From assembly GCA_018267705.1 (NCBI GenBank), contig JAFDXX010000001.1, positions 62,001 through 126,000 on the forward strand: 64,000 bases of DNA, written 5' to 3'. This DNA is from Bacteroidota bacterium. Lineage in GTDB: Bacteria; Bacteroidota; Bacteroidia; Chitinophagales; Chitinophagaceae. Under the pieces are notes generated by a model. That model worked only from the letters and a program-made list of their open reading frames with translations, ran no database searches and had not been told where the DNA came from. Positions within the stretch are counted from its first letter, which is position 1; the number at the start of each line of letters is the position of its first letter. Both the position numbers and the translations under genes were made by a program. This document shows positions 35,770 through 44,567 of the stretch, in pieces.

Positions 35770-36267
35770 TTAGAATTGAATACGAACAACATAGCGTTTA
35801 TCAAACTCAGAAGCATTTTTATTCTTCCATAATTGAGTATTATGTAAATGAATTTTTTGTTTATCTGTTATGGGAATGTAATAGTGCTTTATTGGTGTTG
35901 TTGTAGAAGTTATTTGTACAAACAATTTTTCTGATTGATAGCTACACCAATTAAATAATGTAATTATTTTATTTTCAACAAAATGGTAGGCTGTATCATA
36001 AACGGCAGATGGATCTTTTATTATAATATTTTTTTGCCTTTCTTTCCACCAACTATACAATTCAAACTTGCTCACAATACTATCGTTTGTTGTAAGTAAA
36101 TAAACGGGATCATGCTTTTCATTTACTAATAAAATATTGTAATTATTGAATTTATAACTACTTTCCCAACTCAATACTACAATGCCTTTGCAGTCCCAAG
36201 GGCAGTGTTGTGAGAAACAATTTGCAACAAGAAAAAAAGTAAAAAATAATAATAACCCAAATTTCAT
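35770..36267 (-). CDS. Secreted protein of unknown function
   Basis: 165 residues. MKFGLLLFFTFFLVANCFSQ is a signal peptide, and the mature protein starts with HCPWDCKGIVVLSWE. It is rich in aromatic and beta-prone residues and contains four cysteines outside the signal. I recognise no family. It is divergent from the histidine phosphatase gene with 60 bases between. Confidence 0.78.
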   Translation of the reverse strand: MKFGLLLFFTFFLVANCFSQHCPWDCKGIVVLSWESSYKFNNYNILLVNEKHDPVYLLTTNDSIVSKFELYSWWKERQKNIIIKDPSAVYDTAYHFVENKIITLFNWCSYQSEKLFVQITSTTTPIKHYYIPITDKQKIHLHNTQLWKNKNASEFDKRYVVRIQF

Positions 36268-36327
36268 TCATTTATTTTTTTGTACGTTATTACAAAGTGA
36301 GTGTAATTTATAATAAATTTTTTTTGT

Positions 36328-36840
36328 ATGAAATTTATATTCAAACTATCTTCTCTTACAGTTGTTGCAGTAATCTTTTGTTTAAAAAGCTTTTCACAAA
36401 CAACTATTATTTTACTACGTCATGCAGAAAAAGATACAACTATTCAAGGTTCTACAACAATGAATGCTAATCCGCCATTATCTGAAAAAGGGAAACATCG
36501 TGCAATACGTTTAATGAATGAATTAAAAAATTATTATCCCAATTTAATTTATTCAACCGATTATATCAGAACAAAATCTACTATTCAACCTATTGCTCAA
36601 AAATTTAAAAAAGAAATTATTTTATACAATGTAAAAGAGCAAAATAAATTGGCAGATGAATTATTAGCAATGGAAAATAAAACCATTATAGTGGTTGGCC
36701 ATTCTAACACTATTCCTTTGTTAGCCAATATGCTTATGAAGCAAAACTTGTTTACACTAATGGATGATAGTGATTATAAACATTATTGGATTATAACTAT
36801 TAAAAACGCTAAAGCTACAGCTTGTATAAAAGAATATTAA
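36328..36840 (+). CDS. Histidine phosphatase superfamily protein, exported (SixA/PGAM-like)
   Basis: 170 residues. A signal peptide (MKFIFKLSSLTVVAVIFCLKSFSQ) precedes TTIILLRHAEKDTT, whose RHAE holds the phosphorylated His. 'PPLSEKGKHRAIRL', 'IYSTDYIRTKSTIQPIA' (Arg) and VVGHSNTIPLLANML (second His) complete the active site. The short form of the superfamily acts on phosphoproteins or small phosphate esters; substrate unknown, location periplasmic. Confidence 0.92.
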   Translation: MKFIFKLSSLTVVAVIFCLKSFSQTTIILLRHAEKDTTIQGSTTMNANPPLSEKGKHRAIRLMNELKNYYPNLIYSTDYIRTKSTIQPIAQKFKKEIILYNVKEQNKLADELLAMENKTIIVVGHSNTIPLLANMLMKQNLFTLMDDSDYKHYWIITIKNAKATACIKEY

Positions 36841-36874
36841 TGGCTGTTATACAAAAGGCAATTATTAAACTCAG

Positions 36875-36906
36875 TTGCCTTGAACTCCTTTATTACCTTA
36901 CATTTG
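36875..36906 (+). promoter_or_regulatory. Promoter of prfC
   Basis: TTG at 36875-36877 and an exact -7 box TACATTTG at 36899-36906, 21 bases apart. The leader of about 75 bases contains a small hairpin AAGTTT-7-AAACTT. Confidence 0.55.
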
Positions 36907-36984
36907 CGGCTTCAAAAAAAGGCGGGAAACCGGAAAGTTTGTACGTTAAACTTATCGGGCTCTGGCTGACTTGCAGACTTAAAC

Positions 36985-38571
36985 ATGAAATACGAAAAAG
37001 AAATAAACAGAAGAAGAACTTTTGCCATCATCTCTCACCCCGATGCCGGTAAAACAACACTAACTGAAAAGTTATTATTATTTGGTGGAGCTATTCAAAC
37101 AGCGGGAGCCGTAAAAAGCAATAAAATAAAAAAACATGCTACCAGCGATTTTATGGAAATTGAGCGTCAGCGTGGAATTTCTGTTGCAACAAGTGTAATG
37201 ACTTTTGAATATAAAAATTGTTTAATTAATTTATTAGATACTCCGGGCCATAAAGATTTTGCTGAAGATACTTACAGAACATTAACAGCTGTTGATAGCG
37301 TTATTCTTGTTATTGATAGTGTAAATGGAGTAGAAGACCAAACAAGAAGATTAATGGAAGTGTGCCGAATGAGAGATACTCCCGTAATTGTTTTTATTAA
37401 TAAAATGGATAGAGACGGTAAAAACCGTTTTGATTTATTAGAAGAAATTGAAAAAGAATTGAAAATTAGTTTACACCCAATGACTTTACCCATTAACAGC
37501 GGTAAAGATTTTAAAGGAGTATATAATTTACACAATAAAAGTTTATTATTATTTACGGCCAACACAAAAGCAGATGAAGAAGATACTTTTGTAATTAGTA
37601 ATTTGAATGATAAAATTTTAGATAATAAAATTGGGGAAAGAGATGCAACCCAACTGCGTGAAGATGTAGAATTAGTAGATGGCGTTTATGGTGAATTAAA
37701 TGTAGAAGATTATTTAGCAGGAAAAATTGCACCCGTATTTTTTGGAAGTGCTGTAAATAATTTTGGTGTAAAAGAAATGTTAGATACGTTTATAAACGTA
37801 GCACCAACACCACTTTGCAGAGAAACAAGTATAAGAGAAGTTTGCCCGGGAGAAGAAAAATTCAGCGGATTTGTTTTTAAAATTCATGCCAATTTAGATC
37901 CTAAACACAGAGATAGAATTGCATTTATGAGAATATGCAGCGGTAAGTTTGAGCGTAATAAATATTATCATCATGTGCGTTTAGATAAAGACATTCGGTT
38001 CAGTAACCCTTATTCTTTTTTAGCAAGAAGTAAAGATGTAATTGAAGATGCTTTTCCCGGAGATGTAATTGGTTTATTTGATACAGGAAATTTTAAAATA
38101 GGAGATACCTTAACCGAAGGAGAAAATTTTTTCTTCACCGGTATTCCCACTTTTTCTCCCGAAATATTTAAAGAATTGGTGAATAAAGATCCTATGAAAA
38201 CAAAACAATTAGAAAAAGGTATTCAACAATTAACTGATGAAGGCGTTGCACAATTATTTACACAGTTTGGCGGTAATAAAAAAATTATTGGTTGTGTAGG
38301 AGAATTGCAGTTTGAAGTTATACAATATCGCTTATTACAAGAATATGGTGCTGCCTGTGAGTTTAGAGCCTTGCCATTTTACAAAGCTTGTTGGCTTACA
38401 AGTAATGATGAAAAAAAGTTAGAAGATTTTTTGCGTTTTAAACAAACCAATAGTGCAGAAGATAAAGATGGTAATCCTGTTTATCTTGCTCAAAGCGAAT
38501 GGTTTTTAAATACAGAAATTACCAATAATCCTGATATTGAATTTCATTTTTCAAACGAAGTGCATAAATAA
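36985..38571 (+). CDS. prfC: Peptide chain release factor 3
   Basis: 528 residues, a translational GTPase that ejects RF1 and RF2 after peptide release. G1 is [19 protein letters not shown]; the switch region is '[23 protein letters not shown]', G3 [14 protein letters not shown] and G4 FINKMDRDG. The later EF-G-like domains include '[24 protein letters not shown]' and '[15 protein letters not shown]', both family-specific. Full length. It stands alone under its own promoter, and I see no strong terminator before the convergent lactonase gene. Confidence 0.97.
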   Translation: MKYEKEINRRRTFAIISHPDAGKTTLTEKLLLFGGAIQTAGAVKSNKIKKHATSDFMEIERQRGISVATSVMTFEYKNCLINLLDTPGHKDFAEDTYRTLTAVDSVILVIDSVNGVEDQTRRLMEVCRMRDTPVIVFINKMDRDGKNRFDLLEEIEKELKISLHPMTLPINSGKDFKGVYNLHNKSLLLFTANTKADEEDTFVISNLNDKILDNKIGERDATQLREDVELVDGVYGELNVEDYLAGKIAPVFFGSAVNNFGVKEMLDTFINVAPTPLCRETSIREVCPGEEKFSGFVFKIHANLDPKHRDRIAFMRICSGKFERNKYYHHVRLDKDIRFSNPYSFLARSKDVIEDAFPGDVIGLFDTGNFKIGDTLTEGENFFFTGIPTFSPEIFKELVNKDPMKTKQLEKGIQQLTDEGVAQLFTQFGGNKKIIGCVGELQFEVIQYRLLQEYGAACEFRALPFYKACWLTSNDEKKLEDFLRFKQTNSAEDKDGNPVYLAQSEWFLNTEITNNPDIEFHFSNEVHK

Positions 38572-38655
38572 TAATTAAGTATGGCACCCAATTAAATTGA
38601 AAATAATTTCAGTAATAAATTGTTTTAAATAATCATTCAAATAAATACGTAAAAT

Positions 38656-39765
38656 TTATTTTAAATCTGTCATTTTTATACAAACAGGTTTTTCTACATG
38701 AATAACTTGCCCATTTGCTTCTAAAAAACCTGTTGATTTTATAATAGTAAAAACAACAATATTATTACTGTCTCTATTAGCAACTAATAAATATTTTCCG
38801 GTTGGGTCTATAGCAAAATTTCTTGGATGAATACCATTGGTAGATTGATGTCCAATTAATCTTAATTTACCATCACTTTGTACACCATAAATAGTTATAT
38901 CGTTGGCTTTGCCTCTGTTGGTAGTGTATAAATATTGTCCGTTAGGTGTTATATGAATATCTGCACTGCCTTTATCTTCTTTGCTTTTTGTATTATCACT
39001 TTCAATAGTTTGCAATTCGGTTAATTTTTCATTGTTATATGAGTAGGCAACTACATCTCCTTTCAATTCATTTATTAGATATACAAATTTTTTATTGGGA
39101 TGAAAAGTAATATGTCTTGGTCCGCTTCCGTCTGCAATATCTGTTGTTGTTACGTTTTCTTCATTCAAAGGTTTTTCGTTGGTGAGATTAAATGGGTATT
39201 GATAAATTTTATCTGTACCTAAATCTGTTGAGAATAAATATTTTTGATCGGGAGAAAATATTGTGCAATGCACATGAGGTTTTGATTGTCTAACAACATT
39301 TGCACCATAACCTTGATGCTCTATTGTTTGCAACGATTCGTTTAAACTTCCATCTGCATTGGTTTTCATAATGCTTAATGTTCCACTGCTATAATTGGCA
39401 ACACTTACCCATTTCCCTGTAGAATCAATATCTACAAAACAAGGTGCTTCTCCGTTGCTTGATACTTTATTAATAAATTTTAATTCACCTTTTGTTTTGT
39501 TGAAGGCTATAGCATTTACTTCTCCATTACTGCCAGCAGCTTCATTTACGGCATAAACATATTTTCCATTTGATGAAACACATAAATACGAAGGATTATT
39601 TAATCCTGAAATTTTGCTTACGGGTGTTGCTGTTCCTAATACAAAATTGAATTTGTATAAATGAATATCACTTGTATAAGTACCTACCAACATATAACAT
39701 TCTTTTGGTTGTGCCAAAGCATGGTAACTAAACAACAAACCAATAACCACAAGTAAGCGTTTCAT
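38656..39765 (-). CDS. Lactonase family protein (secreted 7-bladed beta-propeller)
   Basis: 369 residues from ATG 39765 (MKRLLVVIGLLFSYHALAQ), which gives a clean signal peptide; the frame stays open 19 codons further upstream. Repeats of about 45 residues with 'NPSYLCVSSNGKYVYAVNE', 'APCFVDIDSTGKWVSVANY', 'PHVHCTIFSPDQKYLFSTDLG' and 'GPRHITFHPNKKFVYLINEL' follow the YbhE/6-phosphogluconolactonase-type propeller. The signal peptide argues against a pentose-phosphate role in the cytoplasm. The substrate is unknown. Confidence 0.92.
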   Translation of the reverse strand: MKRLLVVIGLLFSYHALAQPKECYMLVGTYTSDIHLYKFNFVLGTATPVSKISGLNNPSYLCVSSNGKYVYAVNEAAGSNGEVNAIAFNKTKGELKFINKVSSNGEAPCFVDIDSTGKWVSVANYSSGTLSIMKTNADGSLNESLQTIEHQGYGANVVRQSKPHVHCTIFSPDQKYLFSTDLGTDKIYQYPFNLTNEKPLNEENVTTTDIADGSGPRHITFHPNKKFVYLINELKGDVVAYSYNNEKLTELQTIESDNTKSKEDKGSADIHITPNGQYLYTTNRGKANDITIYGVQSDGKLRLIGHQSTNGIHPRNFAIDPTGKYLLVANRDSNNIVVFTIIKSTGFLEANGQVIHVEKPVCIKMTDLK

Positions 39766-39812
39766 AATTTTTATTTTGGAACAAGATAATGAATGAAGAA
39801 ATACAAGCAACA

Positions 39813-39845
39813 AAAAAGCCACTCCAAAATTTGGAATGGTTTTGT
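39813..39845 (-). terminator. Rho-independent terminator of glmM, near-identical to that of rpoB
   Basis: On the minus strand CCATTCCAAA and TTTGGAGTGG pair (one G-U), followed by a T run, 27 bases past the glmM stop. It matches 29 of 33 bases with the terminator after rpoB at 59741-59773. Confidence 0.8.
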
Positions 39846-39871
39846 ATGATTTTTAATAAACAAATTTCCGA

Positions 39872-41260
39872 TTATTGCATTGCCTCTCTAATATCTTGCA
39901 TTAAGCGATTGGCAATATTTGCAGCAGTTGTTTCAAAATTACTCTCGGCATAAATACGAATGATAGGTTCAGTATTACTAGTTCTTAAATGCACCCAATC
40001 TGTTTCAAATTCAATTTTTAAACCATCATCTGTATTAATGTTTTGTTTTTTATATTTCTTTTTAATAACGTCAAAAATTTTATGAACATTAAATCCGTTT
40101 TGTAGTTCAATTTTATTTTTGCTCATAAAATAATCGGGATAACTGTTTCTTAACTGTTTAGCTGTTTTTTTTTCTTTAGCTAAATGTGTAAGAAATAAAG
40201 CAATACCAATTAATGCATCTCTTCCGTAATGTAAATCGGGTACAATAATTCCGCCATTGCCTTCTCCGCCAATTACTGCATTTACTGCTTTCATTTTGGT
40301 TACTACATTTACTTCTCCAACAGCACTTGCAAAATATTCTCCGCCATGTTTTAGCGTAATATCTTTTAATGCACGGGTAGATGACATGTTGCTAACTGTA
40401 TTGCCTTTTCGTTGCTGTAAAACATAATCGGCAACTGCAACCAAAGTATATTCTTCGCCAAACAAACTACCATCTTCACAAACAAAGCAAAGCCTATCTA
40501 CATCGGGATCTACGGCAATGCCTAAATCTGCTTTTTGTTTGTTTACTTCATTACATAATGTAGTTAAATGTTGTGGTAATGGTTCGGGGTTGTGTGCAAA
40601 TTTTCCATTTACTTCAGCGTTTAAAACAATTATATCTGCATCTTTTACACCTAATGCTTTTAGTAATTCGGGTACGGCAAAAGCTCCTGAACTGTTAATG
40701 GCATCAACAACAATTTTAAATTTTCTTTTTTTAATTAATGCAATATCAACTAATGCATAATTAATTATTTCGTGTATATGTTGTTGCAATGCAGAAGTAT
40801 TGCTTGTATGATTTCCTAGTTTATCTACTGAAGCAAACGTATAATCATCTTTTTCTGCAATTGCTAAAACTTCGGCACCATCTGCTGCATTAATAAATTC
40901 GCCTTTACTGTTTAATAATTTTAATGCATTCCATTCTTTAGGGTTATGGCTTGCTGTAAGAATAATACCTCCGGCTGCTTTCTCAAACACAACAGCCATT
41001 TCAACAGTTGGTGTAGTACTTAAACCAACATCTATTACATTTAAACCTAATGCATTTAGTGTGCTTACAACTAAACCTTGTACCATTTCTCCACTTATTC
41101 TTCCATCTCTTCCAATAATTATTTTATTATTAGAAGATTGTTTAGAAAGCCATGTTCCGAATGCTGCAGTAAAACGAACCACATCTAACGGACTTAATGT
41201 CTCGCCGGGTTTACCACCAATAGTGCCTCTAATGCCTGATATACTTTTAATTAATGCCAT
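39872..41260 (-). CDS. glmM: Phosphoglucosamine mutase (phosphohexomutase family)
   Basis: 462 residues. 'ISGIRGTIGGKPGETLSPLDVVRF' at the start, phosphoserine loop GGIILTASHNPKEWNA, metal loop IAVDPDVDRLCFV, sugar loop GGEGNGGII and phosphate-binding RTSNTEPIIRIYAES. It converts glucosamine-6-P to glucosamine-1-P for cell-wall UDP-GlcNAc. The family also includes phosphomannomutases, so the substrate is inferred from overall resemblance to the Bacteroidota GlmM. Minus-strand TATGTTTG at 41317-41310 is a likely -7 box. Confidence 0.93.
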   Translation of the reverse strand: MALIKSISGIRGTIGGKPGETLSPLDVVRFTAAFGTWLSKQSSNNKIIIGRDGRISGEMVQGLVVSTLNALGLNVIDVGLSTTPTVEMAVVFEKAAGGIILTASHNPKEWNALKLLNSKGEFINAADGAEVLAIAEKDDYTFASVDKLGNHTSNTSALQQHIHEIINYALVDIALIKKRKFKIVVDAINSSGAFAVPELLKALGVKDADIIVLNAEVNGKFAHNPEPLPQHLTTLCNEVNKQKADLGIAVDPDVDRLCFVCEDGSLFGEEYTLVAVADYVLQQRKGNTVSNMSSTRALKDITLKHGGEYFASAVGEVNVVTKMKAVNAVIGGEGNGGIIVPDLHYGRDALIGIALFLTHLAKEKKTAKQLRNSYPDYFMSKNKIELQNGFNVHKIFDVIKKKYKKQNINTDDGLKIEFETDWVHLRTSNTEPIIRIYAESNFETTAANIANRLMQDIREAMQ

Positions 41261-41309
41261 AGAATATAGAATAAAATTTATAATTTGTTTATTTACTGTG
41301 GAGGGGGTG

Positions 41310-41363
41310 CAAACATAACAAATTTATAGTTGTGTTTTCTTCCTTTTTCAATAACTATCTTTG
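41310..41363. promoter_or_regulatory. Divergent promoters of glmM and the methyltransferase gene
   Basis: Minus strand: TATGTTTG (41317-41310) for glmM. Plus strand: TTG at 41330-41332 and TATCTTTG at 41356-41363, 23 bases apart, for the methyltransferase. The plus promoter overlaps the GTG-started extension of that frame and so supports the ATG at 41380. Confidence 0.5.
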
Positions 41364-41379
41364 CTGTCTAATTGTATGT

Positions 41380-42126
41380 ATGCAGTATAAAGCGTGGTAT
41401 AAAGATTGGTTTAGCTCACCTTACTATCACATGTTGTATAATAACCGTGATGAAGAAGAAGCGTTATTATTTATTGAAACATTAATTGATTATCTAAAAC
41501 CCAATAAAGGTTGTAAAATGTTAGATGTGGCTTGTGGAAAAGGCAGGCACAGCAAGGCTTTGGCAGATATGGGTTTTGATGTTACGGGAATTGATTTGTC
41601 GTTACCCTCAATTGAAGAAGCAAGAAGTTTTGAAGAAGATAATTTGCATTTTTATCAGCATGATATGCGTTTGCCTTTGTGGATGAATTATTTTGATTTT
41701 GCTTTTAATTTTTTTACAAGCTTTGGTTATTTTAAAACACAAAGAGAACATAACAATGCCATTCGTTCTATTGCTCAAAGCTTACAACAAAATGGAATTT
41801 TAGTAATTGATTATTTGAATGTGCATTATGCAGAAGCACATTTAGAAAAATCTTTTATTAAACAAGTAAATGATTTAAGTTTTCATATTAGCAAATGGCA
41901 AAATGAAGATCATTTTTTTAAACAAATTCAAGTAAAAGATGGAAATAATAATTTAAAACATTTATTTACGGAAAGAGTTGCAAAGTTCTCATTGGGAGAT
42001 TTTACCGAAATGTTGGCATATCATAAAATGCAAGTACAGCAAGTGTTTGGAGATTATAAATTAGGAAGGTACGATGTAAACAAATCTCCCAGAATGATTG
42101 TAATAGCTAAAAAATTAAATAGTTAA
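41380..42126 (+). CDS. Class I SAM-dependent methyltransferase
   Basis: 248 residues from ATG 41380 (MQYKAWYKDWFSSPYYHMLY), chosen because the -7 box lies at 41356-41363, upstream of it. SAM-binding motif MLDVACGKGRHSKALADMGF, then GIDLSLPSIEEA (acidic residue for the ribose) and 'LHFYQHDMRLP'. The start 'YKDWFSSPYYHMLYNNRDEEEALLFIETLI' is common to a Bacteroidota group whose acceptor is unknown. The next genes (PAP2 and GT39) follow on the same strand. Confidence 0.92.
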   Translation: MQYKAWYKDWFSSPYYHMLYNNRDEEEALLFIETLIDYLKPNKGCKMLDVACGKGRHSKALADMGFDVTGIDLSLPSIEEARSFEEDNLHFYQHDMRLPLWMNYFDFAFNFFTSFGYFKTQREHNNAIRSIAQSLQQNGILVIDYLNVHYAEAHLEKSFIKQVNDLSFHISKWQNEDHFFKQIQVKDGNNNLKHLFTERVAKFSLGDFTEMLAYHKMQVQQVFGDYKLGRYDVNKSPRMIVIAKKLNS

Positions 42127-42284
42127 AATATTTTGTATTTTATGAGATTACAAAACGGAGAGCTACCTTCTTAACATTGAACCTTTCAATTTTTTTGCCT
42201 TATTTTAAATGGCAAATCAATCATCACAATAATTCATCAAATACGCAAATTCTATTTTCAACGGTTAAAAGTTATCTTTACGGT

Positions 42285-42905
42285 ATGTTGTTTATAATTT
42301 CTGTTTTATTGAATTTGTTTGATAAACTTTTTGCTTCTATAAAACAAGCAGATTATTTTTTGTTTCAACAAATCAACTCTCATTTTACCAATTCTTTTTT
42401 AGATACTGTTTTACCTTTTATTCGTAACTCAAATTTTTGGGTTCCTTTATACTTATTTCTTTTAGTATTTATTTTAATAAACTTTGGAAATAAAGGATGG
42501 ATATGGGTTGCAGGGCTTATTGTAACAGTTACTTTAACTGATCAGGTTAGCAGTCATTTAATTAAAAATATAATACAACGCCCTCGGCCTTGTTCTGATT
42601 TTACATTACATTTTCCTGTGCGATTGTTGTTAAATAATTGTTCGGGTGGATTTAGCTTTACATCTTCACATGCAACCAATCATTTTGGTGTAGCAATTTT
42701 TATAGTAACCACTTTGCAACAATTTTTAGGCAAATGGAAATGGTTTTTTATTGCATGGGCAGCTATTGTTAGTTATGCTCAGGTATACGTTGGCGTGCAT
42801 TATCCTTTTGATATTTTGTGCGGTGCAATATTGGGCTGTTGTTTAGGATATGGCACTGCTAAACTTTTTCTCTTTAAATTTAATAACACATTGCAGCTTT
42901 TATAA
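42285..42905 (+). CDS. PAP2 family phosphatase (lipid phosphatase-like)
   Basis: 206 residues from ATG 42285 (MLFIISVLLNLFDKLF); the frame is open from a TTG at 42177 but that part looks non-coding. Six membrane helices. Phosphatase motifs: KNIIQRPRP (KxxxxxxRP), 'SFTSSHATN' (SGH motif with Ser-His) and SYAQVYVGVHYPFD, where Gln replaces the usual Arg of SRxxxxxHxxxD. Likely an undecaprenyl- or lipid-diphosphate phosphatase at the inner membrane. It starts nine bases before the GT39 gene ends its spacing, in a probable transcript with it. Confidence 0.88.
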   Translation: MLFIISVLLNLFDKLFASIKQADYFLFQQINSHFTNSFLDTVLPFIRNSNFWVPLYLFLLVFILINFGNKGWIWVAGLIVTVTLTDQVSSHLIKNIIQRPRPCSDFTLHFPVRLLLNNCSGGFSFTSSHATNHFGVAIFIVTTLQQFLGKWKWFFIAWAAIVSYAQVYVGVHYPFDILCGAILGCCLGYGTAKLFLFKFNNTLQLL

Positions 42906-42914
42906 ATTATTGTA

Positions 42915-44567
42915 ATGGATAAAAAATATTTTAATGTAATTATTGCATCAACTGTAGTTGTATATATATTGAGCATGTTTTATGTTCCTTTAATGGATAT
43001 TGATGCAGCTCAATATGCTTCTATATCTCGTGAAATGTTGGAAAGAAAAAGTTATTTACAACTATATGATTTAGGAAAAGATTATTTAGATAAACCACCT
43101 ATGTTGTTTTGGCTTTCTACCATAAGCATGAAAATTTTTGGTATTCATGATTGGGCATATCGGTTACCTTCTTTTCTGTTTTCATTAATAGCCATTTATT
43201 CAACTTTTAGATTAGCATATATCTTCTATAAAAAAGAAATTGCTTTATTGAGTGCATTAGTATTAGCTACAAGTCAGGCAATGTTTTTAATTAATCATGA
43301 TGTTAGAACCGATACTATGTTAATGGGCTGGGTAACCTTTTCACTGTGGCAATTAGCAGCATGGTATGCAACCAACAAGTGGAAATATTTTTTATTAGGG
43401 TTTATTGGAATTGCCGGCGGAATGATGACGAAAGGTCCTATTGCATTAATGGTTCCTGTATTTGCATTAGTACCGCATTTTATTTTAAGAAGAGAATGGA
43501 AACAATTTTTTAGATGGGAATATTTGCTAGGCATATTTATAATTGCTATTGCTCTAATACCTATGAACATTGGGTTATACCAACAATTTGATATGCATCC
43601 CGGAAAAATAATAAACAATGTTCCTATAAAATCTGGTTTGCGTTTTTATTATTGGACACAAAGTTTTGGAAGATATACCGGTGAGAATGTTTTTAAAGAA
43701 ATGAATGAATTTACTTTCTTATTACAAAACATGTTGTGGAGTTTTTTGCCATGGATTATTTTCTTTTTAATAGGATTATTGTTGAATGTAGTAAGATTAA
43801 TTCAAGATAAATTTAAACTTGCACAAAAGGAAGAATGGATTACAACCGGGGGTTTTATTGTTACTTATTGTGTATTGGCAAGAAGTCAGGCACAGTTGCC
43901 TCATTATATATTTATTGTTTTTCCGTTGGCATCGGTTGTTACAGCTAAGTTGTTGTATAAATTATTGTTTACTTCAGAGTTTAAAAAATTACAAAATGTT
44001 TTAGCTGTATTTCATTTTATACTATTTGGATTATTGTGGTTAGCAATAATTGGTTTAATGTATTGGCCATTTGCAACTATCCCAAAATTTGTAAGCATTA
44101 TAGCATTAATATTTTTTATTGTTTATCTTATCATCATATTCAGAAAAAAAATAAAATGCCCTAAACTACTGTTAGCTGCATGTTTTACTACAATTGGTAT
44201 TAATGCTTTTTTGAATACGGAGTTTTATCCTTCTCTACTTTCATATCAACGCGGCAGTATGTTTGCTGCTTACATTCAAAATAATAAAATTGATAAAAGC
44301 AATATTGTTTTATTGAATGAAAATATAGGCCACTCGTTGCATTTTTATTCCAATCATATTTATCCTATAGTATCGTTAAATGAGTTGAATAATAAAGAAA
44401 TGGTAATTGCAAAGAAAGATAGCTTGCCACTTATTATGCAACGCTTCCCTTCAGCAACTGTTATTACAGAAATTAAAACGTATGGAGTAACACAATTATC
44501 ACTTCCATTTCTTAACCCAAAACTTAGAGAAAAAGAGTTGATAATTTATGATTTAATTAAACTATAG
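42915..44567 (+). CDS. Glycosyltransferase family 39 protein (ArnT/PMT-like)
   Basis: 550 residues with a dozen membrane helices. The first periplasmic loop has MDIDAAQYASISREM (catalytic acidic pair) and 'YLDKPPMLFWLSTISMKIFGI', the classic DKPP signature of GT39/GT83 enzymes that move sugars from a polyprenyl phosphate onto lipid or protein. The C-terminal 80 residues are a small soluble domain. The PAP2 gene nine bases upstream could recycle the lipid carrier, which fits a cell-surface glycan role (inference). It overlaps the convergent polX gene by six bases. Confidence 0.93.
   Translation: MDKKYFNVIIASTVVVYILSMFYVPLMDIDAAQYASISREMLERKSYLQLYDLGKDYLDKPPMLFWLSTISMKIFGIHDWAYRLPSFLFSLIAIYSTFRLAYIFYKKEIALLSALVLATSQAMFLINHDVRTDTMLMGWVTFSLWQLAAWYATNKWKYFLLGFIGIAGGMMTKGPIALMVPVFALVPHFILRREWKQFFRWEYLLGIFIIAIALIPMNIGLYQQFDMHPGKIINNVPIKSGLRFYYWTQSFGRYTGENVFKEMNEFTFLLQNMLWSFLPWIIFFLIGLLLNVVRLIQDKFKLAQKEEWITTGGFIVTYCVLARSQAQLPHYIFIVFPLASVVTAKLLYKLLFTSEFKKLQNVLAVFHFILFGLLWLAIIGLMYWPFATIPKFVSIIALIFFIVYLIIIFRKKIKCPKLLLAACFTTIGINAFLNTEFYPSLLSYQRGSMFAAYIQNNKIDKSNIVLLNENIGHSLHFYSNHIYPIVSLNELNNKEMVIAKKDSLPLIMQRFPSATVITEIKTYGVTQLSLPFLNPKLREKELIIYDLIKL

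Noticed and set aside
36822-37052. Small plus-strand frame between the histidine phosphatase and prfC
   Set aside because: It overlaps both real genes, covers the prfC promoter and shows no domain or signal.
41332-41379. GTG start for the methyltransferase
   Set aside because: The likely -7 box at 41356-41363 lies inside this extension, so the transcript starts after it.
42177-42284. TTG start for the PAP2 protein
   Set aside because: The 36 extra residues are hydrophilic and unlike PAP2 N-termini; ATG 42285 starts just before the first hydrophobic segment.
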